From Serratia symbiotica (lineage in GTDB: Bacteria; Pseudomonadota; Gammaproteobacteria; Enterobacterales; Enterobacteriaceae): a stretch of DNA of 64,000 bases. The notes beneath the pieces were generated by a model, which was not told the DNA's origin, made no database searches, and was given only the letters and a program-made list of their open reading frames with translations. Position numbers and translations under genes: made by a program. Position 1 is the first letter of the stretch. Every line of letters starts with the position of its first letter. The DNA lies in NCBI GenBank assembly GCA_024160085.1, contig JAMDYG010000001.1, forward strand, positions 1,302,001 to 1,366,000. The letters run 5' to 3'. This document shows positions 31,570 to 41,613 of this stretch, in pieces.

Positions 31570-32220
31570 ATGATCGACGTGTATTACGCGACAATTCCCA
31601 ATGGCTACAAGATCACTCTATTTCTGGAGGAAGTGGGCTTATCCTACCGTATCCACCGGATAAATATCAGCGCTAGTGACCAATTCAAGCCGGACTTTCT
31701 AAGCATTTTACCCAACAACAAAATCCCGGTGATCGTCGATCGACAACCGGTAGATGGAGGTGCCCCAATTAGCCTGTTAGAATCTGGCGAGATCCTATTG
31801 TACCTGGCGGAGAAAACCGGCAATTTGCTAAGCAAAGGGCTGCGCGAACGCGCCGCCATGCTACAGTGTCTGTTTTGGCAGATGGCAGATGGCAGGTGGC
31901 AGGTGGCGGGCTTCAGGATGATGCTTTGGCAAAACCGCCACTTTAACCATTACGTACCGCAGCCCGTACCATACGCGCTATCGAGTGCTACCATCTGGAA
32001 ACCAAGCGGCTATACAGCGTGTTGGAAGCCGAACTGCAAAAATATCCCTACTTAGGCGGCGACAAATATAGCATCGCCGACATCGCTACCTATCCCTAGG
32101 TGGGGTACCCCGCACCTACGTCAACGCATCAATTTGGCGGATTACCCAACGGTACGCAATTGGTTCTAGCGCATCAGCAAACGGCCAGCAACTGAGCGTG
32201 CCTATAAACTGGACGAATAA
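31570..32220 (+). pseudogene. yfcG: GST-like disulfide-bond oxidoreductase YfcG, frameshifted
   Basis: YfcG is a glutathione S-transferase homologue of about 215 residues with disulfide reductase activity. It starts MIDVYYATIPNGYKITLFLE at 31570 behind GGAGG. The N-terminal thioredoxin fold is intact (NNKIPVIVDRQ, ISLLESGEILLYLAEKTG). In the C-terminal domain a 7-bp repeat expansion distorts LFWQM...[11 protein letters not shown]. After YVPQPVPYA the frame shifts, with [20 protein letters not shown] and [15 protein letters not shown] in another frame and stops near 32099 and 32168. It ends ERAYKLDE with stop at 32218-32220. Confidence 0.93.
31877..31904 (+). repeat. 7-bp tandem repeat inside yfcG
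   Basis: Units GGCAGAT, GGCAGAT, GGCAGGT, GGCAGGT sit in a row, followed by a partial GGCGGG. They fall at the LFWQ-(M/V)-GG loop of the protein. Seven is not a multiple of three, so copy changes shift the frame. Confidence 0.9.
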
Positions 32221-32349
32221 AGTTAACCCCGGGCTGGATCCCGTAATTAACCGCCATCTGCGTTCACGTGGAATTACAGGATACAACATAACCTTATTCT
32301 CCATTTTCTGTGTATGCTGAGCACAAATAATAAGACCTGTGGAAATTCT

Positions 32350-32724
32350 ATGATGTCATTTAGTCAACCCGATGCAATCATTCGTATTAAAAATCTTAGG
32401 TTGCGTACTTTCATCGGTATTAAGGATGAAGAAATCAATAACCGTCAGGACATCTTGATCAACGTGGTGATCCACTACCCGGCGGACAAAGTACGTAACA
32501 GCGAAAATATTAACGACACGCTCAACTACCGCACCATCACCAAGGCGATCATTTGCCATGTTGAAGATAACCGCTTCGCCTTGCTGGAAAAATTAACTCA
32601 GGATGTGCTCAATATCGTCAAAGAACATGCTTGGGTAACCTATGCAGAAGTAGAGATAGATAAATTACTGGCTCTGCGCTACGCCGATTCGGTTTCAATA
32701 ACCATGATCCACCGCCAGAAGTGA
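32350..32724 (+). CDS. folX: Dihydroneopterin triphosphate 2'-epimerase
   Basis: FolX epimerises dihydroneopterin triphosphate in the pterin (monapterin) branch and is a homologue of FolB. It has 124 residues from ATG 32350 ([20 protein letters not shown]), against 120 in E. coli; an upstream in-frame ATG at 32314 would add unrelated residues. The conserved core [55 protein letters not shown] and [17 protein letters not shown] has no lesion. It is convergent with ubiX, 45 bases apart. Confidence 0.95.
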   Translation: MMSFSQPDAIIRIKNLRLRTFIGIKDEEINNRQDILINVVIHYPADKVRNSENINDTLNYRTITKAIICHVEDNRFALLEKLTQDVLNIVKEHAWVTYAEVEIDKLLALRYADSVSITMIHRQK

Positions 32725-32769
32725 CGCCACGCCGTGGGGCAACCATAGGTCAATTTGCCGATAACTCTG

Positions 32770-33342
32770 CTAGTTAGGGTCTTGCCAGCGGGTAAACAGA
32801 TCTACTGGCAATGCAATGTCAAACTGATCGATAACCCGATTGACGGTCTGATCAATGATGTCATCCACGCTTTTCGGCAAGTGGTAAAATGCTGGCACCG
32901 GCGGCATAATTACTACTCCCATTTCCGCTGCCTGAATCATCAAGCGCAGGTGACCAAGGTGCAGTGGTGTTTCCCGCACACATAACACCAATGGTCGGCG
33001 TTCTTTCAATATCACATCGGCGGCGCGTATTAGCAGGCCATCGCTATAGCTGTTAACGATACCAGACATGGTTTTGATCGAGCAGGGCAAAATCACCATG
33101 CCCAGCGTTTTGGACGAACCGGAGGAGATACTAGCGGCGATGTCGCGTGCATCGTGCAACACATCAGCCTGCGCCTGTACTTCACGCAAGCTCAGCGAGG
33201 TTTCCAGCGCCAGTGTCTGTTGCGCCGCATTACTTATCACCAAATGGGTTTCTACTTCCGCGACATCATGTAATGCTTGCAATAAGCGCACGCCGTAGAT
33301 CGCGCCGCTGGCACCGGAAATACCGATGATAAGTCGTTTCAT
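32770..33342 (-). CDS. ubiX: Flavin prenyltransferase UbiX
   Basis: UbiX prenylates FMN to make the cofactor of the UbiD decarboxylase in ubiquinone synthesis. The open frame has 190 residues (E. coli 189). Motifs are LIIGISGASGAIYGVRLLQA (flavin phosphate loop), SSGSSKTLGMVILPCSIKTM, SGIVNSYSDGLLIRAADVIL, KERRPLVLCVRETPLHLGHL and VIMPPVPAFYHLPKSVDDII. In E. coli it follows the hisJ-argT transport genes; here those genes are absent and folX abuts. No damage is seen. Confidence 0.96.
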   Translation of the reverse strand: MKRLIIGISGASGAIYGVRLLQALHDVAEVETHLVISNAAQQTLALETSLSLREVQAQADVLHDARDIAASISSGSSKTLGMVILPCSIKTMSGIVNSYSDGLLIRAADVILKERRPLVLCVRETPLHLGHLRLMIQAAEMGVVIMPPVPAFYHLPKSVDDIIDQTVNRVIDQFDIALPVDLFTRWQDPN

Positions 33343-33462
33343 AAAGTAGACCTCTGCCTTGGAAATATAAGCTCAGTCAAACTTTGCCGCAATGGCGATG
33401 GATAAGCAAGCCAGAGAAGGGCAATGCACCATGACTAACGCCGCAGTGCACCAAGATAGCAC

Positions 33463-34980
33463 TTAGCCTTCGTTATGGATTTCCAGATTTTCCGCTTCGC
33501 TCTGCCCACATAGCGCTTTAGCATCGTCGTTGCGTAGCGACGCCAAATAATCCAGATAGCTCTGGTCAACATCTTTGGTGACATAGATGCCATCGAACAC
33601 CGAGCATTCGAACTGGGCGATATCCGGGTTCTCGTCACGCACCGCTTCAATTAGATCAGCCAAATTTTGGAAGATCAAACCGTCAGCACCAATAATCTTG
33701 CAGATTTCATCCACTTCACGGCCATGGGCGATCAGTTCATTCGCGCTCGGCATGTCAATGCCGTAGACATTGGGGAAGCGGATTTCTGGCGCAGCGGAGG
33801 CCAAGTACACCCGCTTAGCACTAGCATCGCGCGCCATCTCGACGATCTGCTCTGAGGTGGTGCCGCGCACGATAGAGTCATCCACCAGCAGCACGTTTTT
33901 ATCACGGAACTCGGCGCGGTTAGCGTTTAGCTTACGGCGCACTGACTGGCGACGAACCTGCTGGCCCGGCATGATGAAGATGCGTCCTACATAGCGGTTT
34001 TTTACGAAACCCTGGCGATAAGGTTTGTCTAGGATGCGGGCAATCTCCAGCGCGATGTCACAAGACGTTTCCGGAATCGGGATCACCACGTCAATATCCA
34101 GATCTTCCCACTCATGGGCGATTTTCTTGCCCAGCTTCTGCCCCATACGTACGCGAGCGCTATAGACCGAAATTTTGTCCATAAAGGAGTCAGGACGGGC
34201 GAAATAGACATACTCAAACATGCATGGATGAGTTTTTGGGTTCTCCGCGCACTGACGGGTGAAAAATTGACCTTTCTCGGTGATGTAGACGGCTTCACCC
34301 GGTGCTACATCGCGTAGAAATTCAAACCCCAGCGTATCCAGCGCCACGCTTTCAGAGGCCACCATATACTCGTTACAACCGTCTTCAAGCTGGCGTTTGC
34401 CCAGCACTAATGGACGGATGCCGTTCGGGTCGCGGAACGCCAGCAAACCGTGGCCGATGATCATCGCCACACAGGCATAAGCACCGCGCAGTTGCTGATG
34501 CATGGTGGCCACAGCGCTGAAAATGTTGTCAGCCCCCAAAGGATAATGCGTGAAACGATCCAGCTCGCTAGCAAGCACGTTCAGCAGGATCTCGGAATCG
34601 GAGGTAGTGTTGACGTGGCGGCGGTCCCCCTCAGACAACTTATGACGCAGTTCATGGGCGTTAGTAAGGTTGCCATTGTGTGCCAGCGTAATGCCGAACG
34701 GAGAGTTCACGTAGAAAGGTTGAGCCTCCGAGGCACTGAAACTGCCATCCGTTGGGTAACGCACATGGCCAATACCCATGTTGCCCTGCAGCCGCTGCAT
34801 ATGACGTGCCTCGAACACATCTTTCACTAAACCGTTTGCTTTACGCAGACGGAACCCGTTTTCGGCATCAATGGTGACAATGCCTGCAGCATCTTGACCA
34901 CGGTGCTGGAGCACCGTCAGCGCATCATAAATCGACTGGTTAACGGGTGTAAAACCGGCAATACCAACAATACCGCACAT
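33463..34980 (-). CDS. purF: Amidophosphoribosyltransferase PurF
   Basis: PurF makes phosphoribosylamine from PRPP and glutamine, the committed purine step. It has 505 residues, the E. coli length. Cys2 is the glutaminase nucleophile ([10 protein letters not shown]); [11 protein letters not shown] and [14 protein letters not shown] shape the glutamine site, though relatives have RYPTAG there; [20 protein letters not shown] is the PRPP loop. It ends NLEIHNEG. It lies 21 bases downstream of cvpA on the same strand, so it is probably co-transcribed from the promoter with the PurR site. No lesion is seen. Confidence 0.98.
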   Translation of the reverse strand: MCGIVGIAGFTPVNQSIYDALTVLQHRGQDAAGIVTIDAENGFRLRKANGLVKDVFEARHMQRLQGNMGIGHVRYPTDGSFSASEAQPFYVNSPFGITLAHNGNLTNAHELRHKLSEGDRRHVNTTSDSEILLNVLASELDRFTHYPLGADNIFSAVATMHQQLRGAYACVAMIIGHGLLAFRDPNGIRPLVLGKRQLEDGCNEYMVASESVALDTLGFEFLRDVAPGEAVYITEKGQFFTRQCAENPKTHPCMFEYVYFARPDSFMDKISVYSARVRMGQKLGKKIAHEWEDLDIDVVIPIPETSCDIALEIARILDKPYRQGFVKNRYVGRIFIMPGQQVRRQSVRRKLNANRAEFRDKNVLLVDDSIVRGTTSEQIVEMARDASAKRVYLASAAPEIRFPNVYGIDMPSANELIAHGREVDEICKIIGADGLIFQNLADLIEAVRDENPDIAQFECSVFDGIYVTKDVDQSYLDYLASLRNDDAKALCGQSEAENLEIHNEG

Positions 34981-35001
34981 GCTGTTTTTTCCTCTAAGCC
35001 T

Positions 35002-35493
35002 CTACTGCCCCGATAAGAAACTCGACGTGCTTTGCAAGTAGTAGTCAAAGAACCACCTGATGATATAACTAAATTGGGGGATAAGCTGCGACTGTTTCCA
35101 ATCTGTGCTTTGCGATAAGCCGGTAAAGGTATCCAGGAAAAACAGGATCGCTGCAACGATCAGCACGCCACGCAGTGCACCGAAACAAATGCCCAATACC
35201 TGGTCAGTGCCTGATAACCCGGTTTTCTCTACCAGAGAGCTAATCACATAGTTACCCATTGCACCAATGATCAGCGTCGCGATAAACAAAATGACGATCG
35301 CGATACCGTTTTGCACTAGTGCATCTTCAAAACGAGTAAAGTAAACCGCAAGGTAAGAGTAGAAATGGCTGGCAACGAAAAACGCACATCCCCATGTTAA
35401 CAGTGACAATGCTTCGCGAACAAACCCTCGGATCAGGCTCATTAGAGCTGAAAATCCAATCGGCGCTATAATGACGTAATCAATCCAGACCAT
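35002..35493 (-). CDS. cvpA: CvpA membrane protein
   Basis: CvpA is a multi-pass inner membrane protein needed for colicin V export and implicated in envelope stress. It has 163 residues (E. coli 162). It starts MVWIDYVIIAPIGFSALMSL. Hydrophobic segments lie at about 5-25, 28-50 (LSLLTWGCAFFVASHFYSYL), 65-85 (GIAIVILFIATLIIGAMGNY) and 100-122 (VLGICFGALRGVLIVAAILF). It heads the cvpA-purF operon, with a PurR operator about 150 bases upstream. It appears intact. Confidence 0.95.
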   Translation of the reverse strand: MVWIDYVIIAPIGFSALMSLIRGFVREALSLLTWGCAFFVASHFYSYLAVYFTRFEDALVQNGIAIVILFIATLIIGAMGNYVISSLVEKTGLSGTDQVLGICFGALRGVLIVAAILFFLDTFTGLSQSTDWKQSQLIPQFSYIIRWFFDYYLQSTSSFLSGQ

Positions 35494-35646
35494 GAACTAT
35501 CCCAATGATGAATCGCTCTTGCTTCTTTTATCTTTCAGCGGCAGCCCTCAACTTACTCCTTGCCACAGGTAACTGCTCAGTGACTACCTTGAGGCAACTT
35601 GAAATTTACAAGGCGCATCCAATTTGCGGCGAATTTTAACAGAAAA

Positions 35647-35662
35647 AAGAAAACGTTTTCAT
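35647..35662 (-). promoter_or_regulatory. PurR operator upstream of cvpA-purF
   Basis: The minus strand reads ATGAAAACGTTTTCTT. The E. coli cvpA-purF PurR site as I recall it is ACGCAAACGTTTTCTT, a match at 14 of 16 positions including the central AACGTT. The core GAAAACGTTTTC is a perfect palindrome. Confidence 0.75.
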
Positions 35663-35669
35663 AGGGAAT

Positions 35670-35980
35670 TTCCCACCACGTTATAAATAAAAATAGTCAA
35701 TAAGGGCGTGTTCTCGCACCGCATTATAGAGAATACTGATAAACCATAACCCGCTCGATTACCATGCAACTTCTAGGCGGATGCTTCCACTTCGCCTGCT
35801 AAAATCAATTCGTTAGAGAGCGGGCATATTGATACGCTCATCTTTTATGGTTTCGACAATATCAAGCTATTTCATGTCAGCCATCACGCCTTTCACGCCC
35901 TCAGCGTCTTTCACCCTATCACTGAGGCCGCCTTCAAATGACCGTCATCGGTGTACTCACGGGCAATGGCAGGACATCGC
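35670..35980 (-). other. Unassigned coding-like stretch between dedD and cvpA
   Basis: Minus-strand pieces such as LDIVETIKDERINMP and SNELILAGEVEASA look protein-like, but they are broken by stops and match no family I can name. In E. coli cvpA follows dedD closely, so this is extra or rearranged DNA. Confidence 0.3.
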
Positions 35981-36632
35981 CTAATGCACGCTATACGGCT
36001 TCACCTGCCCACTTAACCCGCTGATGGCATTCCAGCGCCGACAAAGAAGACTGTAGCTTTTGCTTCGAGGCATCTGGGCCAACGTAAATGCACGTGAGTT
36101 ACCCCTGAACCGGTATCGATGGCACAGTAAAGACGCGATAGCCAGACAAACGCAGCGAAGCGACGATCTCGTCCACCCTGGCAGCATTTTTCAGCGCACC
36201 GGGTTGCACAACATAAGCTTGTCCAACCGGGGCCTGCTATTTCACCGATTTATGCACAGGAGCAGGCTTAGGTTTCGGCATTAGGTTAGGTTTCACCCCC
36301 AGTTTTTCACATCGACCGGTGTCGGCAGTGGCATGGGCTTATGCATCGGCGGTGGCGTGTTTTGGTGCCCCACCTGCTTAACCGCCGCCTCAGGGGCTAC
36401 CTGATGTTCAACTAAAGCCTCTACACCCACTGTTGGCGGCGCGAGCAGCAGCTGAGTGATTGGCGGCAGCATGGTGTTTTCTTCCACTTCTCCCGGCTTC
36501 GGCACCAATGGTATCGTCGCGAACTCATCCTCATAATATTTTTTTACCGTCCAACAGCCCTGGCAGGATGATGACCCTCAGTGCGACCAGAATTACGGTT
36601 CCAACCAGTCGGTTCTGAAATTTACTTGCCAC
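35981..36632 (-). pseudogene. dedD: DedD, SPOR-domain division protein, broken
   Basis: DedD is a single-pass septal protein with a C-terminal SPOR domain that binds denuded glycan. The GTG start at 36632 (VASKFQNRLVGTVILVAL, membrane helix) abuts the folC stop. A frameshift at about 36540 precedes the Pro-rich linker (TIPLVPKPGEVEENTMLPPI...). A stop or shift follows VDVKNWG. The SPOR part is split: QAPVGQAYVVQPGALKNAAR, VDEIVASLRLSGYRVF, then a shifted YVGPDASKQKLQSSLSAL. It ends QVKPYSVH at 35981. The span of 217 codons is near the E. coli length of 220. Confidence 0.85.
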
Positions 36633-37898
36633 TCACACTCCTCGCCTCTCTTCTAATGCCACCATCACCTGTGCAACGGTATGGAACGATCCACAGACGA
36701 TAACAATATCTTGTTTATCAGCATCATGCATAGCCTGCCGCCAAGCGGTTTCAACATCGATAAACTGGCGCGGTTGTATCAAATGCTGTGCCAGAAATTC
36801 AGCGCGAGCACCGCGCGGCTCGTCAAGCGGCGCACAATACCATTGATCCACCTGCGCGCGTAGGCAGGCCAACGTGCCGGTGATGTCTTTGTCCGACAGC
36901 ATGGCGACCACAGCACGCACCTTGCCGCCGTTGCGTGGCAACTTCGCCAGACATCCAGCCAGATAGATGGCAGCGTGCGGGTTATGCGCCACATCAAGGA
37001 TCAGTCTCGGCTCTTGGCACACAAGTTGAAAACGGCCAGGCAGCATCGCCTGCTGTAGCCCGGCATGGATTGCCCGATGATCGATGTCCAGCGAGGAATA
37101 GCTCAGCGTCGCTAGTGCGGTAGCGGCATTGACCAGCGGCACATTCGGCATCGGCAAACCAGCCAGCAGCGTTTCACCATCTTGCCACTGCCAGTGCTCG
37201 CCTTGTTCACTATAACTCCAGGCCACCCCGTTGCGGTAAAGCGGTGCACCCAGTGCTTCGGCCACCTGCTGGATACTCGCTGGCATGTCCGCTTCGCCTA
37301 CCACGGCCGGTTTGCCACTACGGAAAATGCCCGCCTTTTCGCTGCCGATACTTTCACGGTCGTTGCCCAACCAATCAGTATGATCCAACGAAATGCTGGT
37401 GATCACCGCCACGCTTGGCTCAACGATATTAGTGGCGTCCAAGCGCCCACCCAAACCAACCTCCAGGATTACCACATCCAGCCGTGCCTGCTTAAACAGG
37501 TGCAATGCAGACAGAGTACCAAATTCAAAATAAGTCAGTGAGGTTTCGCCACGGCCGTTCTCAATAGCAGAAAAGGAGTGGCTAAATTCCGCCTCGTTCA
37601 GTTCTTCACCCTGGATGCGTACCCGCTCGGTATAGCGCACCAGATGCGGCGAACTGTAAACGCCAACACGTAGGCCAGCGGCCAACAGCATAGCTTCTAG
37701 CATGCGACAGGTGGTACCCTTGCCGTTGGTGCCAGCAACAGTGAATACCGTTGCTGCGGGGGTCAATAACTCAAGATGCATCGCAACGCGTTGCACACGT
37801 TCCAAGCCGAGTTCGATCGCCTGGCTGTGCAGATGTTCCAGATAGTAAAGCCACTCGTTCAATGGCGATGTGGCTTGGGGAATTGAGTGGTTTTGCAT
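36633..37898 (-). CDS. folC: Folylpolyglutamate/dihydrofolate synthase FolC
   Basis: FolC adds glutamate to dihydropteroate and to reduced folates. The start at 37898 (MQNHSIPQATSPLNEWL) gives 421 residues and aligns exactly with the E. coli start; the longer in-frame start would add 19 unrelated residues. Motifs are VFTVAGTNGKGTTCRMLEAM (P-loop), LTYFEFGTLSALHLF, VILEVGLGGRLDATN, ITSISLDHTDWLG, SEKAGIFRSGKPAVVGE and ILDVAHNPHAAIYLAG. No lesion is seen. The stop touches the dedD GTG start, so the two formed one operon with accD upstream. Confidence 0.97.
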   Translation of the reverse strand: MQNHSIPQATSPLNEWLYYLEHLHSQAIELGLERVQRVAMHLELLTPAATVFTVAGTNGKGTTCRMLEAMLLAAGLRVGVYSSPHLVRYTERVRIQGEELNEAEFSHSFSAIENGRGETSLTYFEFGTLSALHLFKQARLDVVILEVGLGGRLDATNIVEPSVAVITSISLDHTDWLGNDRESIGSEKAGIFRSGKPAVVGEADMPASIQQVAEALGAPLYRNGVAWSYSEQGEHWQWQDGETLLAGLPMPNVPLVNAATALATLSYSSLDIDHRAIHAGLQQAMLPGRFQLVCQEPRLILDVAHNPHAAIYLAGCLAKLPRNGGKVRAVVAMLSDKDITGTLACLRAQVDQWYCAPLDEPRGARAEFLAQHLIQPRQFIDVETAWRQAMHDADKQDIVIVCGSFHTVAQVMVALEERRGV

Positions 37899-37979
37899 GA
37901 GTGCCATCGCTGGACTTGGTTCATTAATTCTCAAGCACCCCACACTGGCCTGCACCCGTGCGGGGTCTTTGCCTATACC

Positions 37980-38906
37980 TCAGGCGTCGGTCTTATTTTC
38001 CTGGGCGATGACCAGCGCTTCCTCATCAAAATGTGGCTGCGGTTGGTTGGTCAGCTTGGAAAGAATGCTGGCCAGAGTTCTGCGCATTTCTGGCCGACGA
38101 ACGATCATGTCAATCGCGCCTTTTTCGATCAAAAATTCGCTACGCTGGAAACCAGGCGGTAGTTTTTCACGCACTGTTTGCTCAATAACACGTGGGCCAG
38201 CGAAGCCGATCAGCGCCTTCGGCTCGGCGATATTGATGTCGCCAAGCATCGCCAGACTGGCAGAAACCCCCCCCATCGTCGGATCAGTCAGCACGGAGAT
38301 GTAAGGTAGACCACGTTCCTGTATTTTGGCCAGCGCCGCGCTGGTTTTCGCCATCTGCATCAGCGACATCAGTGCTTCCTGCATGCGCGCACCACCGCTG
38401 GCAGAAAAGCATACTAGAGGGCAGTGGTCTTCCTGTGCTTGCTCGGCTGCTCGCACAAAACGTGCACCAACCACGGACGACATAGAACCACCGATAAAGG
38501 CAAATTCAAAAGCGGCGGCCACGATCGGCATGCCGTACAACGTGCCTTTCATTACCACTAATGCATCTTTTTCACCAGTCGCTTTCTGCGCAGCGACCAA
38601 ACGATCTTTGTACTTTTTAGAATCTTTGAACTTCAGAATGTCATTCGGCTCCAGTTCGCTGCCCAATTCTAGTTCGCCGCCCAATTCCACTTCACTGCCT
38701 TTATCCAGCAGGGTGTGCAGACGTATACGCGATGTCATGCGCATGTGGTGGTCACACTTAGGGCACACTTCCAGATTTCGCTCAAGCTCGGCGCGATAGA
38801 GAACTTGGCCGCAGCTATCGCATTTGGTCCAGACCCCTTCAGGAATGCTTGCTTTACGGGTTTGTGTAATATTGCTTTTGTTAAGAATTCGTTCAATCCA
38901 GCTCAT
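37980..38906 (-). CDS. accD: Acetyl-CoA carboxylase beta subunit AccD
   Basis: AccD is the carboxyltransferase beta subunit that makes malonyl-CoA for fatty acids. The start at 38906 ([20 protein letters not shown]) follows AAAGGTTATCG. It has 308 residues (E. coli 304). The zinc ribbon [20 protein letters not shown] with PKCDHH is intact, as are [60 protein letters not shown] and [20 protein letters not shown]. An in-frame 18-bp duplication adds six residues ([17 protein letters not shown] against one ELGSELEP unit in E. coli). The C-terminal tail diverges, as is usual for this protein. Confidence 0.97.
   Translation of the reverse strand: MSWIERILNKSNITQTRKASIPEGVWTKCDSCGQVLYRAELERNLEVCPKCDHHMRMTSRIRLHTLLDKGSEVELGGELELGSELEPNDILKFKDSKKYKDRLVAAQKATGEKDALVVMKGTLYGMPIVAAAFEFAFIGGSMSSVVGARFVRAAEQAQEDHCPLVCFSASGGARMQEALMSLMQMAKTSAALAKIQERGLPYISVLTDPTMGGVSASLAMLGDINIAEPKALIGFAGPRVIEQTVREKLPPGFQRSEFLIEKGAIDMIVRRPEMRRTLASILSKLTNQPQPHFDEEALVIAQENKTDA
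38652..38687 (-). repeat. In-frame 18-bp tandem duplication in accD
   Basis: Plus-strand units CAGTTCGCTGCCCAATTC (38652-38669) and TAGTTCGCCGCCCAATTC (38670-38687) differ at two bases. They encode ELGSEL-type repeats and keep the reading frame. Confidence 0.9.
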
Positions 38907-39081
38907 CGATAACCTTTCTGCTCGAACCTGGCAAACGCCAGTCTGCTGTTCATGTCCCCCCCGAAGAAGCCTCAGGATTGTGCACAAGAACAGACCATAA
39001 ATGTCGCTCATTTAACCATATCAGCCCAACACTGTGGATAAAAAACTGGTTGAACCGAAAAGCTAGGCGATGTTTTTACTT

Positions 39082-39724
39082 TTACTGGCGAGTAGCCCGC
39101 TAGATCTCAATGATACCCGGTAGAATTGAAATAATGATGATAGCCATGATCAATAATTTCAGGTTTTCCTGCATCACGGGCAAACCGCCGAAAAAATATC
39201 CAGTATAAGTGAACAGCAATACCCAAACCAGTGCTGCGCCCACGACGTTATAGACAGCAAAGTGGCGGTAGGATATATGCCCCATACCAGCGACGAACGG
39301 TGCAAAAGTGCGTACGATCGGCACGAATCGCACCAAAATAATCATTTTTCCACCGAGTTTCTCATAAAATCGATGCGTTTTGTCCAGATAGCTACGACGG
39401 AAAATCTTCGAGTCTGGGCAGCTGAATAGTTTTTCACCAAACAGTCGGCTGAGGTATAATTAACCGTGTCGCCAATAATCTCCGCCGCTACCATCAGCAC
39501 TACCATGGTGTGCACATTGAGATCATTGATCGGTAATGCCGCCAGCGTGCCGGCAATAAACAGCAGAGAATCCCCGGCAGGAAAGGCGTTACCACCAAGC
39601 CAGTTTCGCAAAACAGGATCAAGGGCAAAATAGCGTAAACCCATATGCTGTACTGTGCGACTAACTCGATCAAGTTGGCATCAATATGCAGAATAAAATC
39701 AATAATAAATTTGATGATATCCAT
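39082..39724 (-). pseudogene. dedA: DedA-family membrane protein, frameshifted
   Basis: DedA proteins are inner-membrane proteins (about 219 residues) implicated in lipid flipping. It starts [20 protein letters not shown] at 39724. The first frame breaks after VVTPFLPG (39500-39724). A second frame gives [20 protein letters not shown] and [17 protein letters not shown], then shifts in LVKNYSAAQ. The third frame gives [40 protein letters not shown] and ends in PGIIEI with an early stop at 39100, before the expected end at 39082. At least two frameshifts are needed. Confidence 0.95.
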
Positions 39725-39800
39725 CAGTTCTCTCTTTAACGCCGGCTACCTTCCCCCAGCAGCAAGCTATAGGGAACAATAGATTCAAACACGCCAGCGT

Positions 39801-40622
39801 TTAATCGTCAGGTAAAAACAGCGGCCCCAGCGGCGATCGGGGGAGAGCAAAATGCTCAGGATAATCGACAGAGATCAAATATAGACCTTCGGCTCGTGCC
39901 GTCGCTGCCGCCAGATTACGATCCCTCAACGCTAACAGCTCGGCCAGCCAGTTCTCATTCCGCTTGCCGCGACCAATTTCTATCAGGCTGCCGACAATAT
40001 TGCGCACCATATGATGCACAAAGGCATTGGCCTTGATATCCACCACAATATATTCGCCTTGGCGCGTGACCTTGATATGTTTTACCTTACGCCACGGCGT
40101 GCGCGATTGGCATTGCGCGGCACGAAACGAAGTAAAATCGTTCTCGCCCAGCAGCTCCTGCGCAGCGCGATGCATCCGAACGGCGTCCAATGGATGGTAA
40201 AAATGGGTCACTCCTTGCTGCAATACTGCCGGACGGTTACGATGATTGTAGATGATATAGCGATAGCGGCGTGCGATAGCGCTGAAACGCGCATGAAAAT
40301 CGTCGGCGACAGCGCTTACCCAGCGCACAGCAATATCCGGCGGTAGATAGGTGTTCACTCCCATAGACCAAGCGGCGTCCTTGTGCCGTGCGCTGGTTTC
40401 AAAATGCACCACCTGCCCGGTAGCGTGTACTCCAGCGTCAGTACGCCCGGCGCACAACACGTTGATCGGTGCAGCCGCGACCTTGCTCAACGCCTGTTCC
40501 AGGCAGCCCTGAACACTAGCTACTTCCCGTTGCTGCTGCCAGCCGTAATAACGACTGCCGTCATATTCAATACCCAGCGCAATCTTTTGTGTCTGTAGGA
40601 TAGGAAAAGTAACCTCAGACAT
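39801..40622 (-). CDS. truA: tRNA pseudouridine(38-40) synthase TruA
   Basis: TruA makes pseudouridine at positions 38-40 of the tRNA anticodon arm. It has 273 residues (E. coli 270). The catalytic motif [20 protein letters not shown] holds the nucleophile Asp at about residue 64. Other conserved parts are [54 protein letters not shown] and [20 protein letters not shown]. The start at 40622 overlaps the usg stop as TGATG, so the genes were coupled. It is intact. Confidence 0.97.
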   Translation of the reverse strand: MSEVTFPILQTQKIALGIEYDGSRYYGWQQQREVASVQGCLEQALSKVAAAPINVLCAGRTDAGVHATGQVVHFETSARHKDAAWSMGVNTYLPPDIAVRWVSAVADDFHARFSAIARRYRYIIYNHRNRPAVLQQGVTHFYHPLDAVRMHRAAQELLGENDFTSFRAAQCQSRTPWRKVKHIKVTRQGEYIVVDIKANAFVHHMVRNIVGSLIEIGRGKRNENWLAELLALRDRNLAAATARAEGLYLISVDYPEHFALPRSPLGPLFLPDD

Positions 40623-41613
40623 CAGTATATCTGCTCCTGTACCAGACGTTCTGCGGTTTCGATAGCCATCAACACCTTGCCGAAACGCATATTGTCCTCT
40701 ACCGACCAGAATTGTAACAGCGCCGTAATACCGTAATCATTACGCAGGCAACCAATACTTAACGCATCGCTGCCGGATGCTTCGGTCACTTGAGTCGGAT
40801 AATTCTCTTCCTCGCTCAGTTGAATGTCTTCGGCCTGCTCCAACTCACCGCGCGCTTCTTCTGCGGAAATTAGGCGTAAGGCTTCCAGATGCACCACCTG
40901 CGCATGGCCGTAAAATACCGGCGACTGAACGCATCTCACCGAGCTCGGCAACCACATATCCCGCAACACTTTGCGCACCTGATCGATGATTAAGCGTTCC
41001 TCGCGCAGGCTGCCTTGTTCATCAGCGAGGAGCGGCAACAGGTTAAATGCCAATTGTTTGGCGAACACGCCAGGTTCAGCCGGAATACCGTTAAGCAAAT
41101 GCGCGCTCTGAGCAGCCAGATCATTCATTGCCACACTTTTCCGTGAGCCGAGGCCGATATCAATGTCATCACGTGTGGGCGCGAAACCCCCGCTTGTTCG
41201 GTTAGTAGTGTGATCACTGTCAGCAATTGACTGACCATGCTATCAGCGATGGAAACGATATTGCGGTTACGATATTCGGCCAGCACCTGCGGGTTGACGC
41301 CCGGTACCACCAGCGGTACGTCGGGCTATAAAGCGAGCAAGCTGCTGGTGTCGATCACTAGACAGCACATGCGGACAGAGGCTTCGCTACCGGCAACAAA
41401 GAACGCTAGCTGTGCCTGCGACCAATCGAACTTATCCGCATTTTGCACTAGAATAGATTTACCTTTGAAGCGCACGATCGAGCTAGCGCTACCAACACTT
41501 GCCAAGGGATGAAGTTCACCTACTGGAAACTGGCATTCCTGCAACAATTCTAACAATGCTTCCCCCACCGCGCCAGTAGCGCCAAGCAGAGCGATATTCC
41601 AGCCGTCAGACAT
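40622..41613 (-). pseudogene. usg: Usg, aspartate-semialdehyde dehydrogenase paralogue, broken
   Basis: Usg resembles aspartate-semialdehyde dehydrogenase but has no settled function. It starts [20 protein letters not shown] at 41613. A deletion of about 12 codons in the FVAGSEAS...CLVIDTSSL region is followed by TAG after SLLAL (41326). Text [20 protein letters not shown] then continues in the same frame, and a frameshift at about 41130 (SASAHGK, then DLAAQSAHLLNGIPAE) leads to a clean C-terminal half ending QEQIY at 40622. It overlaps the truA start. Confidence 0.93.

Noticed and set aside
34450-34830. 126-codon open frame antisense to purF
   Set aside because: Shadow frame; purF is complete and conserved on the other strand.
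37182-37541. 119-codon open frame antisense to folC
   Set aside because: Shadow frame of an intact gene.
38326-38799. 157-codon plus-strand frame in accD
   Set aside because: Antisense shadow of accD.
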